From: Fuerstiella marisgermanici | GTDB lineage: Bacteria > Planctomycetota > Planctomycetia > Planctomycetales > Planctomycetaceae | DNA length: 64,000 nt | NCBI RefSeq assembly: GCF_001983935.1 | Contig: NZ_CP017641.1 | Coordinates: 8,606,001 to 8,670,000 of the forward strand | Reading direction: 5' to 3' | Part shown: positions 1 through 9,221 of the stretch, in pieces | Layout of the letters: the number at the start of each line of letters is the position of its first letter | Position numbering within the stretch: position 1 is the stretch's first letter | Notes under the pieces: generated by a model | What the model saw: only the letters and a program-made list of their open reading frames with translations | Database searches by the model: none | What the model was told of the DNA's origin: nothing | Program-made: the position numbers and the translations under genes

Positions 1-584
1 CTCATGTGCTGACGAAGAATGACGAGGACATGGTCGGCAGCCACGAAGCGGGGGCTGAAACATGGAAGCCGCTGATCAACGAAGCCGTTGCCAAGATGCT
101 TGGGCGAGCCTGCATGGACGTGCAGACTGTGTCTTACACCGAACCAGGCGGACTACCGGTTCGCAAGGTCTGCTTTGTCGGTGTTGAAAACAAAAGCAGC
201 GAACCCATCGGAGATTTCCGAGAGCAAATCTACGAGCACATTGATTCTCAAATCGGGCAGGCGGATCACTTCCGGATGATCAGCCGCCGCTACGTCGAAG
301 CGGCGATGGCGGAATGCCGCTGCCGCCCTGACCTCTTGGTTCTACCGGCCAAACAACGAGAACTTCAGGCCGCGCTGGAACGAGCTGACCAGCCGTTCGA
401 CTTTCTGCTGTTCGCTCAAATTACATCCGGGACGACTCGAAGCAACAAAGACTACCAGCGTGACTACCTGTTGACGCTTGAGTTGCTGGACGTCCACTCC
501 GGCGAAGCACTGAAAGAATCAGCGACGCTGCGCAAGGGATATCACAAATCGAAACTCGGCGAGTTGCGTCATTACGGTCGGTAA
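1..584 (+). CDS. LpoB-like penicillin-binding-protein activator, 5' partial
   Basis: The frame is already open at the left edge, so the N-terminus and any lipoprotein signal lie outside the window; the first possible in-frame start seen here is GTG at 6. The visible part reads as the small alpha/beta domain of the LpoB/COG3417 type: a beta strand with VGVENKSSEP, a following helix (REQIYEHIDSQI), then QADHFRMISRRYVEAAMAE, matching the family pattern of 'conserved strand, N-S-T/S, helix, then a variable-function residue run'. LpoB proteins are outer-membrane lipoproteins that stimulate class A penicillin-binding proteins. The next gene, 3 bases downstream, is COG3014-like, a known neighbour of lpoB-type genes in proteobacteria (family knowledge recalled, not searched). 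Function in a planctomycete, where peptidoglycan is thin, is inferred. Confidence 0.6.
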   Translation, partial: HVLTKNDEDMVGSHEAGAETWKPLINEAVAKMLGRACMDVQTVSYTEPGGLPVRKVCFVGVENKSSEPIGDFREQIYEHIDSQIGQADHFRMISRRYVEAAMAECRCRPDLLVLPAKQRELQAALERADQPFDFLLFAQITSGTTRSNKDYQRDYLLTLELLDVHSGEALKESATLRKGYHKSKLGELRHYGR

Positions 585-587
585 GGC

Positions 588-2078
588 ATGCAAAGAATTG
601 CCCACGTAGCGAACGCGAGAATGCCGTTACACGTCGCTGGATTGGCGCTATGCGTGTTCTTCTGCGGCTGCCAAACGGCTGCGAAACAGCAGCTTGCCGC
701 TATTGCTCGATTTGACGAAGGTAAACCGCAACAAGCCGTCGAAGCATTGACGCTGGCTGCCGAAAAACGCGGCGCAGAATTGGAGATCATCGCGGTCGAT
801 CGCGGCATCGCTGCGCTAATGGCTGGTGATGCGGCGTCAAGCGAAACGCTGCTCCGAAAAACTCGGGAGCAGATGGATTTCCTGCGTCAAAAGGACGTGC
901 GTGAACAGACTCAGGCGGTCCTCACTGACGATAAAGCCATCGCGTGGGCTGGTCGCGAATTCGAACAACGGATGGTGGACAACCTGCTGGTCCTATCCAG
1001 TTTGATGAACGATCGCGGCGATGCATTCGCCTATGCGACTCAGGTTATGAACCACGTTGCCGACGAAGGCGCAACGCTGGCGGAAAATAGCACTGGTGGC
1101 GAAGTCGTCGCCGTGTCGCATTCGGATTCGACCGCGCCGACCGCCACCGTACCGAGTTCCTCAGTGCTGCCAGCGACTCCGCCACCGCCGCCGGAACGAC
1201 TGGCTGCCAACGCACTGTCTGCATATCTATCGGCAGTTGTGCATTCCGAAAACGCGATGGACAGCGACGTCACCAACCGTGCGTTGCAGCAAGTGGCATA
1301 TTGGCAGCCGGATGCTGTTGCTGTGAGCGCTACACAGCAGCTTCAAAATCCTGTTGTCATGACCGAATTCGGGACTCAAACATCGAAGGGGCACGGCACG
1401 GTTCATGTGATCGTGTTTGCCGGGCGTGTGACTAATTGGACGTCCGAAACGGCTGCTCCCACGTCGGCTGCTCTGCTGCTGGCGGATCAAATTCTGAGTG
1501 CCGTGGGGGATCATTCCGTTCCGCCAACGATCGCTCCAGTGAAAATCGCGAGACCCGTTCATCGAGGGCGTCTGCATCCGTTCTCTACGGAAGTTCGTTT
1601 TCCAGGTCCTGACGAAAAAGGAATGCGTCTGACAGCAAAAACGATTGTCGACCTCAATCAGGTTGCGTGGGCTTCTTACGAACACAATCGCGACCAGCAA
1701 CTGGCGCGGGCGGTGGCTCGCCGCATTGTGAAGAAGGGGGCTGTTTACGCGGCCAAGGATCAACTGGCGATCACGGGCGACAGCGGTGCTGACCTTCTGC
1801 TAAATCTGGGAGGCATCGCGTGGGAGGCTTTGGAGAAAGCTGACACCCGCCACGTCCATCTACTGCCGGAACGCATTGAAGTCGCTCAGGCGTCGCTTCC
1901 TGCAGGCGACCATGATGTCGAAATCGGTAGCTCCACCATTCTGGCATTTCGCCACCTACCGACTTCCGCATCGACTCAGACAGTTCGAGTCCACGTTGAA
2001 GACGGTCGCAACACGTTCATCCTGTGCTTCCGACCGTCGGACAAATCCGGCGAGCAGGTGATTGTGACATCAAAATAA
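588..2078 (+). CDS. COG3014-like lipoprotein
   Basis: A 496-residue protein starting 3 bases after the LpoB-like gene, so almost certainly co-transcribed with it. The N-terminus (ARMPLHVAGLALCVFFCGCQ) is a signal peptide ending in a cysteine that could be lipidated. Residues about 30-170 look like a helical, TPR-like region (accumulating 'load' of small helices); a Pro/Ser/Thr-rich linker lies near 195-210; then comes a mixed region with ARAVARRIVKKGAVYAAKDQ and a C-terminal beta-rich part containing LLPERIEVAQASLPAGDHDV. This arrangement is what COG3014 proteins show. No enzymatic motif is visible. The pairing with an LpoB-like protein suggests a role in envelope or peptidoglycan synthesis, but that is inference from context. 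Confidence 0.6.
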   Translation: MQRIAHVANARMPLHVAGLALCVFFCGCQTAAKQQLAAIARFDEGKPQQAVEALTLAAEKRGAELEIIAVDRGIAALMAGDAASSETLLRKTREQMDFLRQKDVREQTQAVLTDDKAIAWAGREFEQRMVDNLLVLSSLMNDRGDAFAYATQVMNHVADEGATLAENSTGGEVVAVSHSDSTAPTATVPSSSVLPATPPPPPERLAANALSAYLSAVVHSENAMDSDVTNRALQQVAYWQPDAVAVSATQQLQNPVVMTEFGTQTSKGHGTVHVIVFAGRVTNWTSETAAPTSAALLLADQILSAVGDHSVPPTIAPVKIARPVHRGRLHPFSTEVRFPGPDEKGMRLTAKTIVDLNQVAWASYEHNRDQQLARAVARRIVKKGAVYAAKDQLAITGDSGADLLLNLGGIAWEALEKADTRHVHLLPERIEVAQASLPAGDHDVEIGSSTILAFRHLPTSASTQTVRVHVEDGRNTFILCFRPSDKSGEQVIVTSK

Positions 2079-2080
2079 AA

Positions 2081-2110
2081 GAAGCCTGGCTTTGGGGAAA
2101 GCCCGGCTTC
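2081..2110. terminator. Bidirectional intrinsic terminator
   Basis: A 13-bp stem with one mismatch and a 4-base loop (GAAGCC..GGCTTT / AAAGCC..GGCTTC). It sits between two convergent genes. On the minus strand it is followed by TTTTATTTTG, so it is a good rho-independent terminator for the DUF1573 gene; on the plus strand there is no T tract, so it would act there only weakly. Confidence 0.75.
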
Positions 2111-2142
2111 GAAGTGCACCCAGGATTGCTTGTCGTGGAACT

Positions 2143-3135
2143 CTAATTGGTAATCGTTCCAGTCACGTGAAACCGCAGCGGTTCCGGACGGCCGTCAATC
2201 TGTACGACCAATTCTTCATCAAATCGACCCGGACGATCAGGAGCGTTGAATTCGATTGGCACTACGTGAACTTTTTGCTCGCGAGGTACCAGTGTGGCTT
2301 TGAAACAATCTTCCATTCCCGCACAGTCAACCGTCTTGATCTGGAACGGTTTCTTGCCTTTGACCACGACCTGCACGCGAGCCGTCTGTCCAGGTGCCAT
2401 TGGTCGCACAGCAACGGTTGCTGGAGTGACGGAGAAGTCAGGAACGACGACACCTTCCACCATCAACGGGACGTAAGGGTTTTTGACATCGTTTGTGACG
2501 ATTGTCACGACGTCTCGCAGGCGGCCAGGTTTGGCGTCTTTGCTAAGCGTCATTGTCAGCGTGTGCTTTAGCAGCCCGCCGTTGCGTTCGGGGGCACTAA
2601 GAACGCCTTTCAGGTTCTTATTCGCGATCTTGATGTCCTTAATGTCCCAATCTGGTCGTCCTGCGTATTCAATGACGATCACGGCTTTGCCTTCGTTTCC
2701 TACTTCGACATCGCCGAAGCCAATGTAGCCTGGCTTGAATACGACATCGGTTCGAATGTAGGCAGTGATTGGGATGCGAACTTCTGTGTAGCGCGGGCTG
2801 TCGAACTTGACGATCAGTTTTGAGTCTTTGCGGCGTTGGAACTTCTGAGTGTTCATTTTGACTTCGATTGAAGTCTTTTCGCCGGGTTGCAGAGTCTGCT
2901 TGCCGGCAGTCGCGGCTGAGCAACCGCAGGTGGTACTGACGCTGGCAATGTGCACTATATCATTGTGCACGTTCGTGATTTCAACAAACTTCTTCGCTTC
3001 AGAACCGGTCGCGATGACGCCGAAGTCGATCTTTTTCGATTCGACCATTTGCTCGGCCCACGGGTCAGCCGTGGCCGTTCCAGTGCATGCAGAAACAAAG
3101 AGTGCGAACAGAATTGGTCGAGTGATAGCGTTCAT
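2143..3135 (-). CDS. DUF1573 exported protein
   Basis: A 330-residue exported protein. I chose the ATG at 3135 (MNAITRPILFALFVSACTGT) over the GTG at 3147 because it starts directly at a clean signal peptide. The mature N-terminus contains KIDFGVIATGSEAKKFVEITN and STTCGCSAA, the hallmark DUF1573 pattern of an Ig-like beta sandwich with an invariant CGC. Two further Ig/ASH-like beta sandwiches follow (about residues 120-220 and 230-330). DUF1573 proteins are abundant in planctomycetes and Bacteroidetes and are thought to be periplasmic or surface proteins of unknown function. It is monocistronic and ends at a strong terminator shared with the convergent gene. Confidence 0.85.
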   Translation of the reverse strand: MNAITRPILFALFVSACTGTATADPWAEQMVESKKIDFGVIATGSEAKKFVEITNVHNDIVHIASVSTTCGCSAATAGKQTLQPGEKTSIEVKMNTQKFQRRKDSKLIVKFDSPRYTEVRIPITAYIRTDVVFKPGYIGFGDVEVGNEGKAVIVIEYAGRPDWDIKDIKIANKNLKGVLSAPERNGGLLKHTLTMTLSKDAKPGRLRDVVTIVTNDVKNPYVPLMVEGVVVPDFSVTPATVAVRPMAPGQTARVQVVVKGKKPFQIKTVDCAGMEDCFKATLVPREQKVHVVPIEFNAPDRPGRFDEELVVQIDGRPEPLRFHVTGTITN

Positions 3136-3757
3136 TTCGATACCCACATTCGCCGTTAGGGCGTTTTCTGAAAGTTGAAAATGCGAGAGAGTCCGGAGTG
3201 TGGCTCAGGAGGAGGGATTATCTACATCTACCGCCGGAAAGAACAGTCTCTTCGCCACACGTTTTTCTGCAGCCTGTCATTCCCAACTCTGGTTGGCCCT
3301 GATGCAATGCAGCATCGGCGCGTTTCATGCGACGCGTGAAAGATGATTCTGCAGCAGCCACGATCCCCTGAATTTTGAAGACTCGAAGCCTTATCGAACC
3401 CGAATCTGTAGCATTTCGGACTTTCCGACAACACAAAACATGCTGAAGAACACCCATGTTCCGGATTGAGCGAATATTCGCGCAGCGTTACGCAGTTTGT
3501 CTATTTTTCGGTAGCGCGGCGGTCGGCCGGGCGTGGCGTCTCTGCCTACGGCGGCCGGAACCCCTGAGTGTGGCAACGATTTCGCGCAGCAGAGGGCGCT
3601 GTTTGGGAAGAACTCAAAGCTTGGACACAGACGAAGCTAGCGGACGGTCCGTTTTCGGGCCAGCAACCAGTGGGCAGGACTTCGTGCGTTTGATTTCCGA
3701 AGTTCTTGGTGTGGAACGACTTGCGTGTTCCTGCCTACCGCCCGAGTTGCGTGCAGA
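3136..3757. other. Gene-free stretch
   Basis: About 620 bases between a divergent-looking pair. Only short overlapping frames exist on both strands (for instance 3456-3761 plus and 3218-3457 minus); their translations are Arg/Cys/Ser-rich without signal, motif or ribosome-binding site, so I do not call them. Promoters of the DUF1573 gene should lie in the left part. No convincing repeats or RNA were seen. Confidence 0.4.
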
Positions 3758-3862
3758 CTAGCGAGACAGCTTCACGTGGCGTCGCTTCAGTTTGCGAGCT
3801 TTTGAGCTGGCAGGTCGCCGACCGTGATTGGCTTTGGTAAGTTTTCGATTGGTCTTGGCCAT
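3758..3862 (-). CDS. 34-residue basic protein (ribosome-associated-like)
   Basis: A complete small ORF, ATG at 3862 and TAG at 3758-3760, giving MAKTNRKLTK, then ANHGRRPASS, KARKLKRRHV and KLSR. It is extremely basic (about 14 Lys/Arg of 34), lacks Cys and acidic residues, and has the MAK start and NHGRRP turn that look like a small ribosomal or RNA-binding protein rather than random translation. I recall similar unannotated peptides in other planctomycetes, but cannot verify this. It does not match bL34, bL36 or bTHX closely. It stands alone between gene-free stretches. Confidence 0.55.
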   Translation of the reverse strand: MAKTNRKLTKANHGRRPASSKARKLKRRHVKLSR

Positions 3863-4097
3863 CGGAATTTGTCGCTATGATAAATAGTGGTAGAGCCGTG
3901 CAGCTCTCGGATTTTTCAGGATATTCGGCCGGTTTGGTAAGTCGATCAGCCTGCCAGTTTATCGGACGAGACCTCCGAACCGCGGAGAATTCTCGTCAGC
4001 AGCACGGTACAGTATCGACGGCAGGTCGCTGCGGAAAGCCCCAACCTTCTCGGTTTCTTGAATTCTCGCACAGTTTTATAGCGCCCCGGCACCATAC

Positions 4098-4808
4098 ATG
4101 ACACAGAAAATCGTTTTTTTTGATATCGACGGCACACTGCTGCACACGGGCGGAGCCGGTCAGCGAGCGTTGGGTTTGGCGCTGGTTGAGGGGTTTCAGG
4201 TGGACTTCCCGTTCGAAGGCGTCCTGACCGCCGGCCGGACCGATCGTGGCATCACAGACGAGATTTTTCAGCGCCACGGTGTTGAGAACTCAGACGCCAA
4301 TCGTCGTCGGTTCCGTGACGCTTATCTGGCTCATCTGCCCGACGCGCTATCCGATTCGCCTGGGCGGCTATTGCCCTGTGTTCGGGAGTTGCTGGAACAG
4401 CTCGCGGGCGAGAAACACGTCACGTTGTCGCTGCTGACCGGGAATTATGCCGAAGGAGCCTGGATCAAGTTGCGGCACTTTCAATTGGACGACTACTTTC
4501 GCCGCGACGGATTGAACTTTAAGCATGGCGGATTTGGCGATGATCATGCCGAACGAGACGACGTGGCTCGGTTTGCCCTAACGACTGCGTCGACTTACGT
4601 AAAGCGAAGACTGGCAGGTGTGGACACGATGGTCATCGGTGACACGCCGGCCGATATCCAGTGTGCTCGAGCGATCGATGCCACCGCGGTCGCTGTGGCA
4701 ACCGGCACGTACACGGTCGATGAACTTCGACCGCACGCTCCCGATCATGTGTTCGAGGACTTTTCTGATACAGACCACACGACTCAAAGAATTCTCGAAT
4801 TGCTATGA
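4098..4808 (+). CDS. HAD-superfamily phosphatase
   Basis: A 236-residue haloacid-dehalogenase hydrolase. Motif I is FFDIDGTLL with nucleophile Asp9 and acid/base Asp11; a helical cap follows (about 20-85); motif II is LSLLTGN; motif III lysine is in AWIKLRHF; motif IV is MVIGDTPADIQCAR. This is the phosphoglycolate-phosphatase-like subgroup, but the substrate cannot be told from the sequence. Its stop overlaps the start of the next gene by 4 bases (ATGA), so it is translationally coupled with the PlsC-type acyltransferase, which could point to phospholipid or phosphate ester metabolism. Confidence 0.85.
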   Translation: MTQKIVFFDIDGTLLHTGGAGQRALGLALVEGFQVDFPFEGVLTAGRTDRGITDEIFQRHGVENSDANRRRFRDAYLAHLPDALSDSPGRLLPCVRELLEQLAGEKHVTLSLLTGNYAEGAWIKLRHFQLDDYFRRDGLNFKHGGFGDDHAERDDVARFALTTASTYVKRRLAGVDTMVIGDTPADIQCARAIDATAVAVATGTYTVDELRPHAPDHVFEDFSDTDHTTQRILELL

Positions 4809-5506
4809 CGCTGGAATCAGTTGAGCCACAATCGGCAGTGGAGCCCGATTCAACCGTCACTGCGCAGCGGCGTGATCGTCGAAACTGGGTATGGCTGCTG
4901 GTCCACGTCCTCGTTTACCTTCCTCTGCGGTTTTGGTGTCGGACACGCGTGATCGGGCGCGAGCATCTCGACCCGACGCGGGGCGGCGTGTTGTTGGTGA
5001 ACCACCAGAGCTACCTGGACCCATTATTCGTGGGCGTTCGGCTGACGCGGCCGGTGTCGTATCTGGCTCGCGATTCGCTGTTCAAGGTGCCGATGCTGGG
5101 GTGGCTATGTCGCAGCACATTTGTGATCCCGATCAGTCGCACCGCGTTTCGTGGTAGCAGTATTCGAGCCGCACTGGAAAGACTCGAGCGAGGCTTCCTT
5201 GTCGGAATTTACCCCGAAGGAACTCGATCGGCCGGCGAACCACAAAAATTCCGCCCCGGGTTTCTGTCGTTGGTGCGGCGAACTGATTTGCCCGTTTACC
5301 CCGTGGCGATTGTGGGGGCCGATAAAGTGCTGCCCAAAGGAGCATGGTTTGTGCGGCCGGCGAAAGTCACCGTGGTTTACGGCGAACCGTTGACTGACGA
5401 AGAGCGGTCGATTCTGAATAATAGTGGCGATGACAAAGCGATGGCCGAAATGATGCGTCAACAAGTGCTGGACGCATATCGTTGCGCTGCTAAGGGTGAC
5501 GGCTAA
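4805..5506 (+). CDS. plsC: 1-acylglycerol-3-phosphate acyltransferase (PlsC type)
   Basis: A 233-residue membrane-associated acyltransferase. After a basic N-terminus and one hydrophobic segment (about 28-45) come the conserved blocks: NHQSYLD (HX4D, His67/Asp72), SYLARDSLFKVPMLGW, FVIPISR, GIYPEGTRS and the late PVYPVAIVGADKVLPKG. PlsC transfers an acyl chain to lysophosphatidate, producing phosphatidate at the cytoplasmic membrane. The start ATG overlaps the HAD stop. Members of this family also acylate other lipids (e.g. ornithine lipids), so exact substrate is not certain. Confidence 0.85.
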   Translation: MTLESVEPQSAVEPDSTVTAQRRDRRNWVWLLVHVLVYLPLRFWCRTRVIGREHLDPTRGGVLLVNHQSYLDPLFVGVRLTRPVSYLARDSLFKVPMLGWLCRSTFVIPISRTAFRGSSIRAALERLERGFLVGIYPEGTRSAGEPQKFRPGFLSLVRRTDLPVYPVAIVGADKVLPKGAWFVRPAKVTVVYGEPLTDEERSILNNSGDDKAMAEMMRQQVLDAYRCAAKGDG

Positions 5507-5530
5507 GACTGAAAACTGAAAAGGCGAGGC

Positions 5531-7459
5531 ATGGAACTTTCGCTGTTCAAACGCGAACTGATCGAACTCGCTCAGCGAAAGCGGACGTACGGGCTGCGGT
5601 GCCTTGTCTGGCTTGTGTTCCTGATCGTGTTTCTGATTGCTTACATCGATCTCACCACCTACGCCGCCAACATGTTGCAGATGCTGGGACGCGGCAACCA
5701 GATCACGGAAGCGTTGTTCATCACACTGATTCTGACGATCTATGTGTTGAACCCGATCATGGCGTGCACAGCCATTACGTCGGAAAAAGAAAAGCAAACG
5801 CTGGGCCTGTTGATCGTTTCCAAGCTGACTCCCACGTCCATTGTGGTGGAGAAGATTGCGTCGCGAATGTTACCGCTGGTGTCGCTGCTGCTGGTGTCGG
5901 CTCCCTTGTTTGCGGTCGCTTACCTGTTTGGCGGTGTCACGTTCACTCACACATTGGTCGGCCTGTTCATTTTGTTCTCAACAATTCTGCAGGTGACGAC
6001 CATCGCCGTGTTTTGTTCGGCTTTGTTTGAATCCGGCATCGCCGCGTTTTGGGGTACGTATCTGCTGCTGGGGCTACTGTATTTTACGTTGCCAATGATG
6101 CGAGAGTTTCATTTGATTCGGATCGACTTTGGAAGTCTGCCCGATGAAGAATTCATGTTCTTCCCGATCTACCAACTCGCGATATTGATGAACACGGGGC
6201 AAAGTTACAGCGACATCTTGTTACTGACGCTTCCCAATTTTATTGTCACGATAGTGTTTGCCTTTGCCGCTCGCTGGGCAGTTGTGAAGTTCAGTTTCGG
6301 AAGCGCGTTTGCGTTTGCGAAACAGGCAAACGTGGTCAGAAAGGAAGTCGCCCACTGGTTGCGGCAGCTGTGGGAAAATCGACCTCGGTCGCTGACGATC
6401 GTGTGGCCCAATCAGCCGATGCCGGAAGTGGAAGCAGCGAAGCCGGTCGCATCTCCTGCTTCGCTTCAGCCGGATCCACGTATGGAATCACGGTGCGAAG
6501 ATTCTGCCCGGCAGGCTCATGAAACGACGCTGCAGCAATCATGGCTGTTGCAGCGAGGACGGCCGATTGCCTGGCGAGAACTACGGGGCAAGCTGGTCAG
6601 CAGTCGAATGCTTCAGGTTTCCTGCTTGGCCGGACTGTTGTTGTTCGAACTATCGTGGATGGCCAACCAGCAGCATGACACAGAAGAAATTTCGGCCGTC
6701 GTTTCGATCGGACTGCTGATCGTCGCCGTGCTGCTTGTGCTTGGTTTCAGTTGCCGATTGTTCGCGACAGAACGAGAACGGCAGACGCTTGATTCGCTGC
6801 TGGTTGCTCCGCTGACGAACACTGAATTGCTGCGGCAAAAGTTGGCGGGAGTCAATCGACTGATCGTGTTGCTGCTCGTCCCGCTGTTCGTGCTCGGCGT
6901 GATCAACATGCTCAACGCCGATATCGATTATGGCTATCCCGAATGGACAATCGGCGGCGTCACTGGACGTGGGGCTCTAAGAAATCGAACTCGGTTGATC
7001 CCAGGCCAGTTTGTGTGGTTCTGGCACGGATGCCTGTTTCTGACGTGCATTGTCGGTTCCGCGTTTATCTACCTGAACCTGGCGAAGTGGATTGCCATTT
7101 ACTGGGGCTTGAAACTGAACACACAGATGAAAGCACTTCTGGCCAGCGTGCTCTGCGTGATCGCTCTATGCCTTGTCCCGATGATGACATGCCTGGGATA
7201 CCTGTTTTGGACAGATGCCGATCCGGACAGCACGCCGCTTTTTTTCTTCAGTAGCCCCGCAATTATTGTGTGCATGAATGAGATCCATGAACTCTACTAC
7301 GTCTACCGTCGAGGTTCGTTTCCGCCTTCTGACTGGCTGGTCGTGCTGACGAATTTTGCAATCTACGGCAGTCTTGCCCTGGCGCTTCGAACTGTCCTGT
7401 TGCGGCGTTTACCGAAACTGCTGAACCGTCCGGAACACGCTACGAAAGCGTTGACGTAG
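5531..7459 (+). CDS. ABC-2 type transporter permease, double length
   Basis: A 642-residue protein with about 12 predicted membrane segments in two halves. Each half repeats the ABC-2 permease order: an N-terminal amphipathic block (FKRELIELAQRKRTYGLR and, near residue 345, GRPIAWRELRGKLVSSRML), then 'ITSEKEKQTLGLLIVSKLTP' and 'FATERERQTLDSLLVAPLT', the intracellular coupling motif that precedes the next helices. The halves are joined by a hydrophilic linker (about 285-340). The matching ATPase is not adjacent; the gene lies 24 bases after plsC. Substrate unknown; planctomycete homologues are often annotated only as ABC transporter permease. Confidence 0.8.
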   Translation: MELSLFKRELIELAQRKRTYGLRCLVWLVFLIVFLIAYIDLTTYAANMLQMLGRGNQITEALFITLILTIYVLNPIMACTAITSEKEKQTLGLLIVSKLTPTSIVVEKIASRMLPLVSLLLVSAPLFAVAYLFGGVTFTHTLVGLFILFSTILQVTTIAVFCSALFESGIAAFWGTYLLLGLLYFTLPMMREFHLIRIDFGSLPDEEFMFFPIYQLAILMNTGQSYSDILLLTLPNFIVTIVFAFAARWAVVKFSFGSAFAFAKQANVVRKEVAHWLRQLWENRPRSLTIVWPNQPMPEVEAAKPVASPASLQPDPRMESRCEDSARQAHETTLQQSWLLQRGRPIAWRELRGKLVSSRMLQVSCLAGLLLFELSWMANQQHDTEEISAVVSIGLLIVAVLLVLGFSCRLFATERERQTLDSLLVAPLTNTELLRQKLAGVNRLIVLLLVPLFVLGVINMLNADIDYGYPEWTIGGVTGRGALRNRTRLIPGQFVWFWHGCLFLTCIVGSAFIYLNLAKWIAIYWGLKLNTQMKALLASVLCVIALCLVPMMTCLGYLFWTDADPDSTPLFFFSSPAIIVCMNEIHELYYVYRRGSFPPSDWLVVLTNFAIYGSLALALRTVLLRRLPKLLNRPEHATKALT

Positions 7460-7629
7460 CTCAACGCGATACGCACCGCAGTCTGACTTCTGAATTCCAA
7501 CTATTGCAGATTTCATTCTGTTGGCTGTCATGACGCGCGGCAATTCGCCAGAATTCGTTCTGTTGACACCCTCCTTAATCCTACCTTGACCCTCCGCGTT
7601 CTTACGTCCAGCCTGTCAGGAATCTTCTC

Positions 7630-8796
7630 ATGCCACTTTGTAGTTTACTTCGCACGTTCGCCGCTGCCATCGTTTGCCTGGCCGGCACCGCGTCGCTTAC
7701 CGTCGCCCAGGACAGGCCGCCTCAGGGCGTGGCACCGGGGGTTGAGAAGCCCTTGCGCATTTCTCCGCGACCGGGCAACGGCCGCAACAGTGAAGGCGAT
7801 TTCATTCAGCTGAAGGATGGTCGCCTGATGCTGATTTACACGAAGTTTATCGGCAAAGGTGATCATGCTCCTGCCGACCTCGCGGCTCGGTATTCTTCTG
7901 ATGGCGGGAAAACGTGGACGACAGATGACGTTGAAGTGTTGGCTCGCGAAGAAGGTGAAGCGAATCTGATGTCGGTCTCGCTGCTGCGACTGCAGGACGA
8001 CCGCATCGCGCTGTTCTACATAATGAAGTACCCCAATCCGGCTGGCGTTGGATACGAATATCTGGACCACCTGCTGATGCGCACAAGCACGGATGAAGGC
8101 AAGACATGGTCCAGCCCGGTTTATATGACTCCAAAGGATGAGCCCGCGTATCGCGTTTTGAACAACGACCGAGTGATCCAGCTAAAGAGCGGTCGATTGG
8201 TCGTGCCCGTGGCAACTCATTACCTGCCCGGCTGGAAGACGATGCGTCCTTCCGCTCAGATCCACTGCTACCTGTCGGACGACGCCGGGGAAACCTGGCG
8301 AGCCAGCCGCAGCACTCTGGAATCAGAATTGTTGGTGCAGGAACCAGGTGTGGTGGAGCTTAAGGACGGGCGCCTCATGATGTTCTGCCGCAGCCGCGAT
8401 TGCGAGGTTGTTACGTATTCTGAAGACGGCGGTGAGACGTGGTCAAAGTTAAAGAAATCCAATATCCCTCAACCCACTCCGTCTCCGGCAACCATCGAAC
8501 GCATTCCATCAACGGGAGACCTGCTGTTGGTGTGGAACAACGGTGACGATCCAGCGGCCAAAGCGAAACCCATCGGCCGTCGCCCGTTCACTGCGGCCAT
8601 TTCCAGCGACGATGGAGCCACGTGGAAGCATGTCAAAAATATCGGCACGGATCCGGATGGCTGGTACTGCTACACAGCGATGCAATTTGCCGGTGATCAC
8701 GTCGTGCTGGGGCACTGCGAGTACCCGCGTCTGAACTCACTGCAGATCACTCGCTTCCCAGTGAAGTGGCTGTACGAAGCAGCGAAGGAAGATTGA
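7630..8796 (+). CDS. Exported BNR-repeat sialidase-family protein
   Basis: A 388-residue protein with a signal peptide (MPLCSLLRTFAAAIVCLAGT, cleavage after VAQ). It is a six-bladed-propeller sialidase fold: five Asp-boxes are visible (SSDGGKTW, STDEGKTW, SDDAGETW, SEDGGETW, SSDDGATW) at roughly even spacing. Catalytic-type Arg and Glu residues occur (for example EGDFIQLKDGRLMLIYTKF at the first blade, and PGVVELKDGRLMMFCRS), but whether the full sialidase triad is intact needs a structural alignment. Such proteins are numerous in planctomycetes and probably act on algal or host glycans. Expressed alone. Confidence 0.85.
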   Translation: MPLCSLLRTFAAAIVCLAGTASLTVAQDRPPQGVAPGVEKPLRISPRPGNGRNSEGDFIQLKDGRLMLIYTKFIGKGDHAPADLAARYSSDGGKTWTTDDVEVLAREEGEANLMSVSLLRLQDDRIALFYIMKYPNPAGVGYEYLDHLLMRTSTDEGKTWSSPVYMTPKDEPAYRVLNNDRVIQLKSGRLVVPVATHYLPGWKTMRPSAQIHCYLSDDAGETWRASRSTLESELLVQEPGVVELKDGRLMMFCRSRDCEVVTYSEDGGETWSKLKKSNIPQPTPSPATIERIPSTGDLLLVWNNGDDPAAKAKPIGRRPFTAAISSDDGATWKHVKNIGTDPDGWYCYTAMQFAGDHVVLGHCEYPRLNSLQITRFPVKWLYEAAKED

Positions 8797-9221
8797 CGGA
8801 TCCGGATCCCCGAATCGTAGGTCAGGCTCCTGCCTGACTTCGCTGCTTGGTTGTATGTCGCGGCGGAAGCCTACTCTGGCAGGATACTGCGGCATTGCGT
8901 TCGTTTGCGATTGACCAGAACGGGGCCGAAGCACGTAGCCGTGGGTGGCAGCCCACCGAGAACGCAGCCCGGAGGGCGAAACAAGAATTGCCGGTGGCGT
9001 GAGCCACCGAGTGAGTGAGAGCGAGTGCCATAGCCTGGAGGGCGACGCATGCCTGGACTTGCTGTCGATTGTGTCGCCCTCCGGGCTTGCTGAGCAGGGT
9101 TCCTTTATCCGGTGGCTGACGCCACCGGCAGGTCCTGTACCGCCCTCCGGGCTCTGAACGGCATTCCCCTTTGGAACGAACATTGCGAGAAAGTAGACAC
9201 GTGCCCCCCTCCAAAACAAAA
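8797..9221. repeat. Palindromic REP-like intergenic repeat cluster
   Basis: A gene-free 425-base stretch made of inverted repeats. Seen directly: a palindrome GTCAGGC...GCCTGAC at about 8821-8840, with a related copy near 9521-9540; a 14-bp perfect inverted pair at 8966-8979 and 9074-9087 (AGCCCGGAGGGCGA and its complement); and a pair of 18-base near-palindromes with core GGTGGC..GCCACC near 8991-9008 and 9112-9128. No reading frame there is credible. It looks like a dispersed REP/MITE-like element; transcripts would fold into long hairpins. Confidence 0.6.

Noticed and set aside
3456-3761. 101-codon plus-strand ORF
   Set aside because: No RBS, no motif, Arg/Ser-rich, partly in conflict with the minus-strand small protein.
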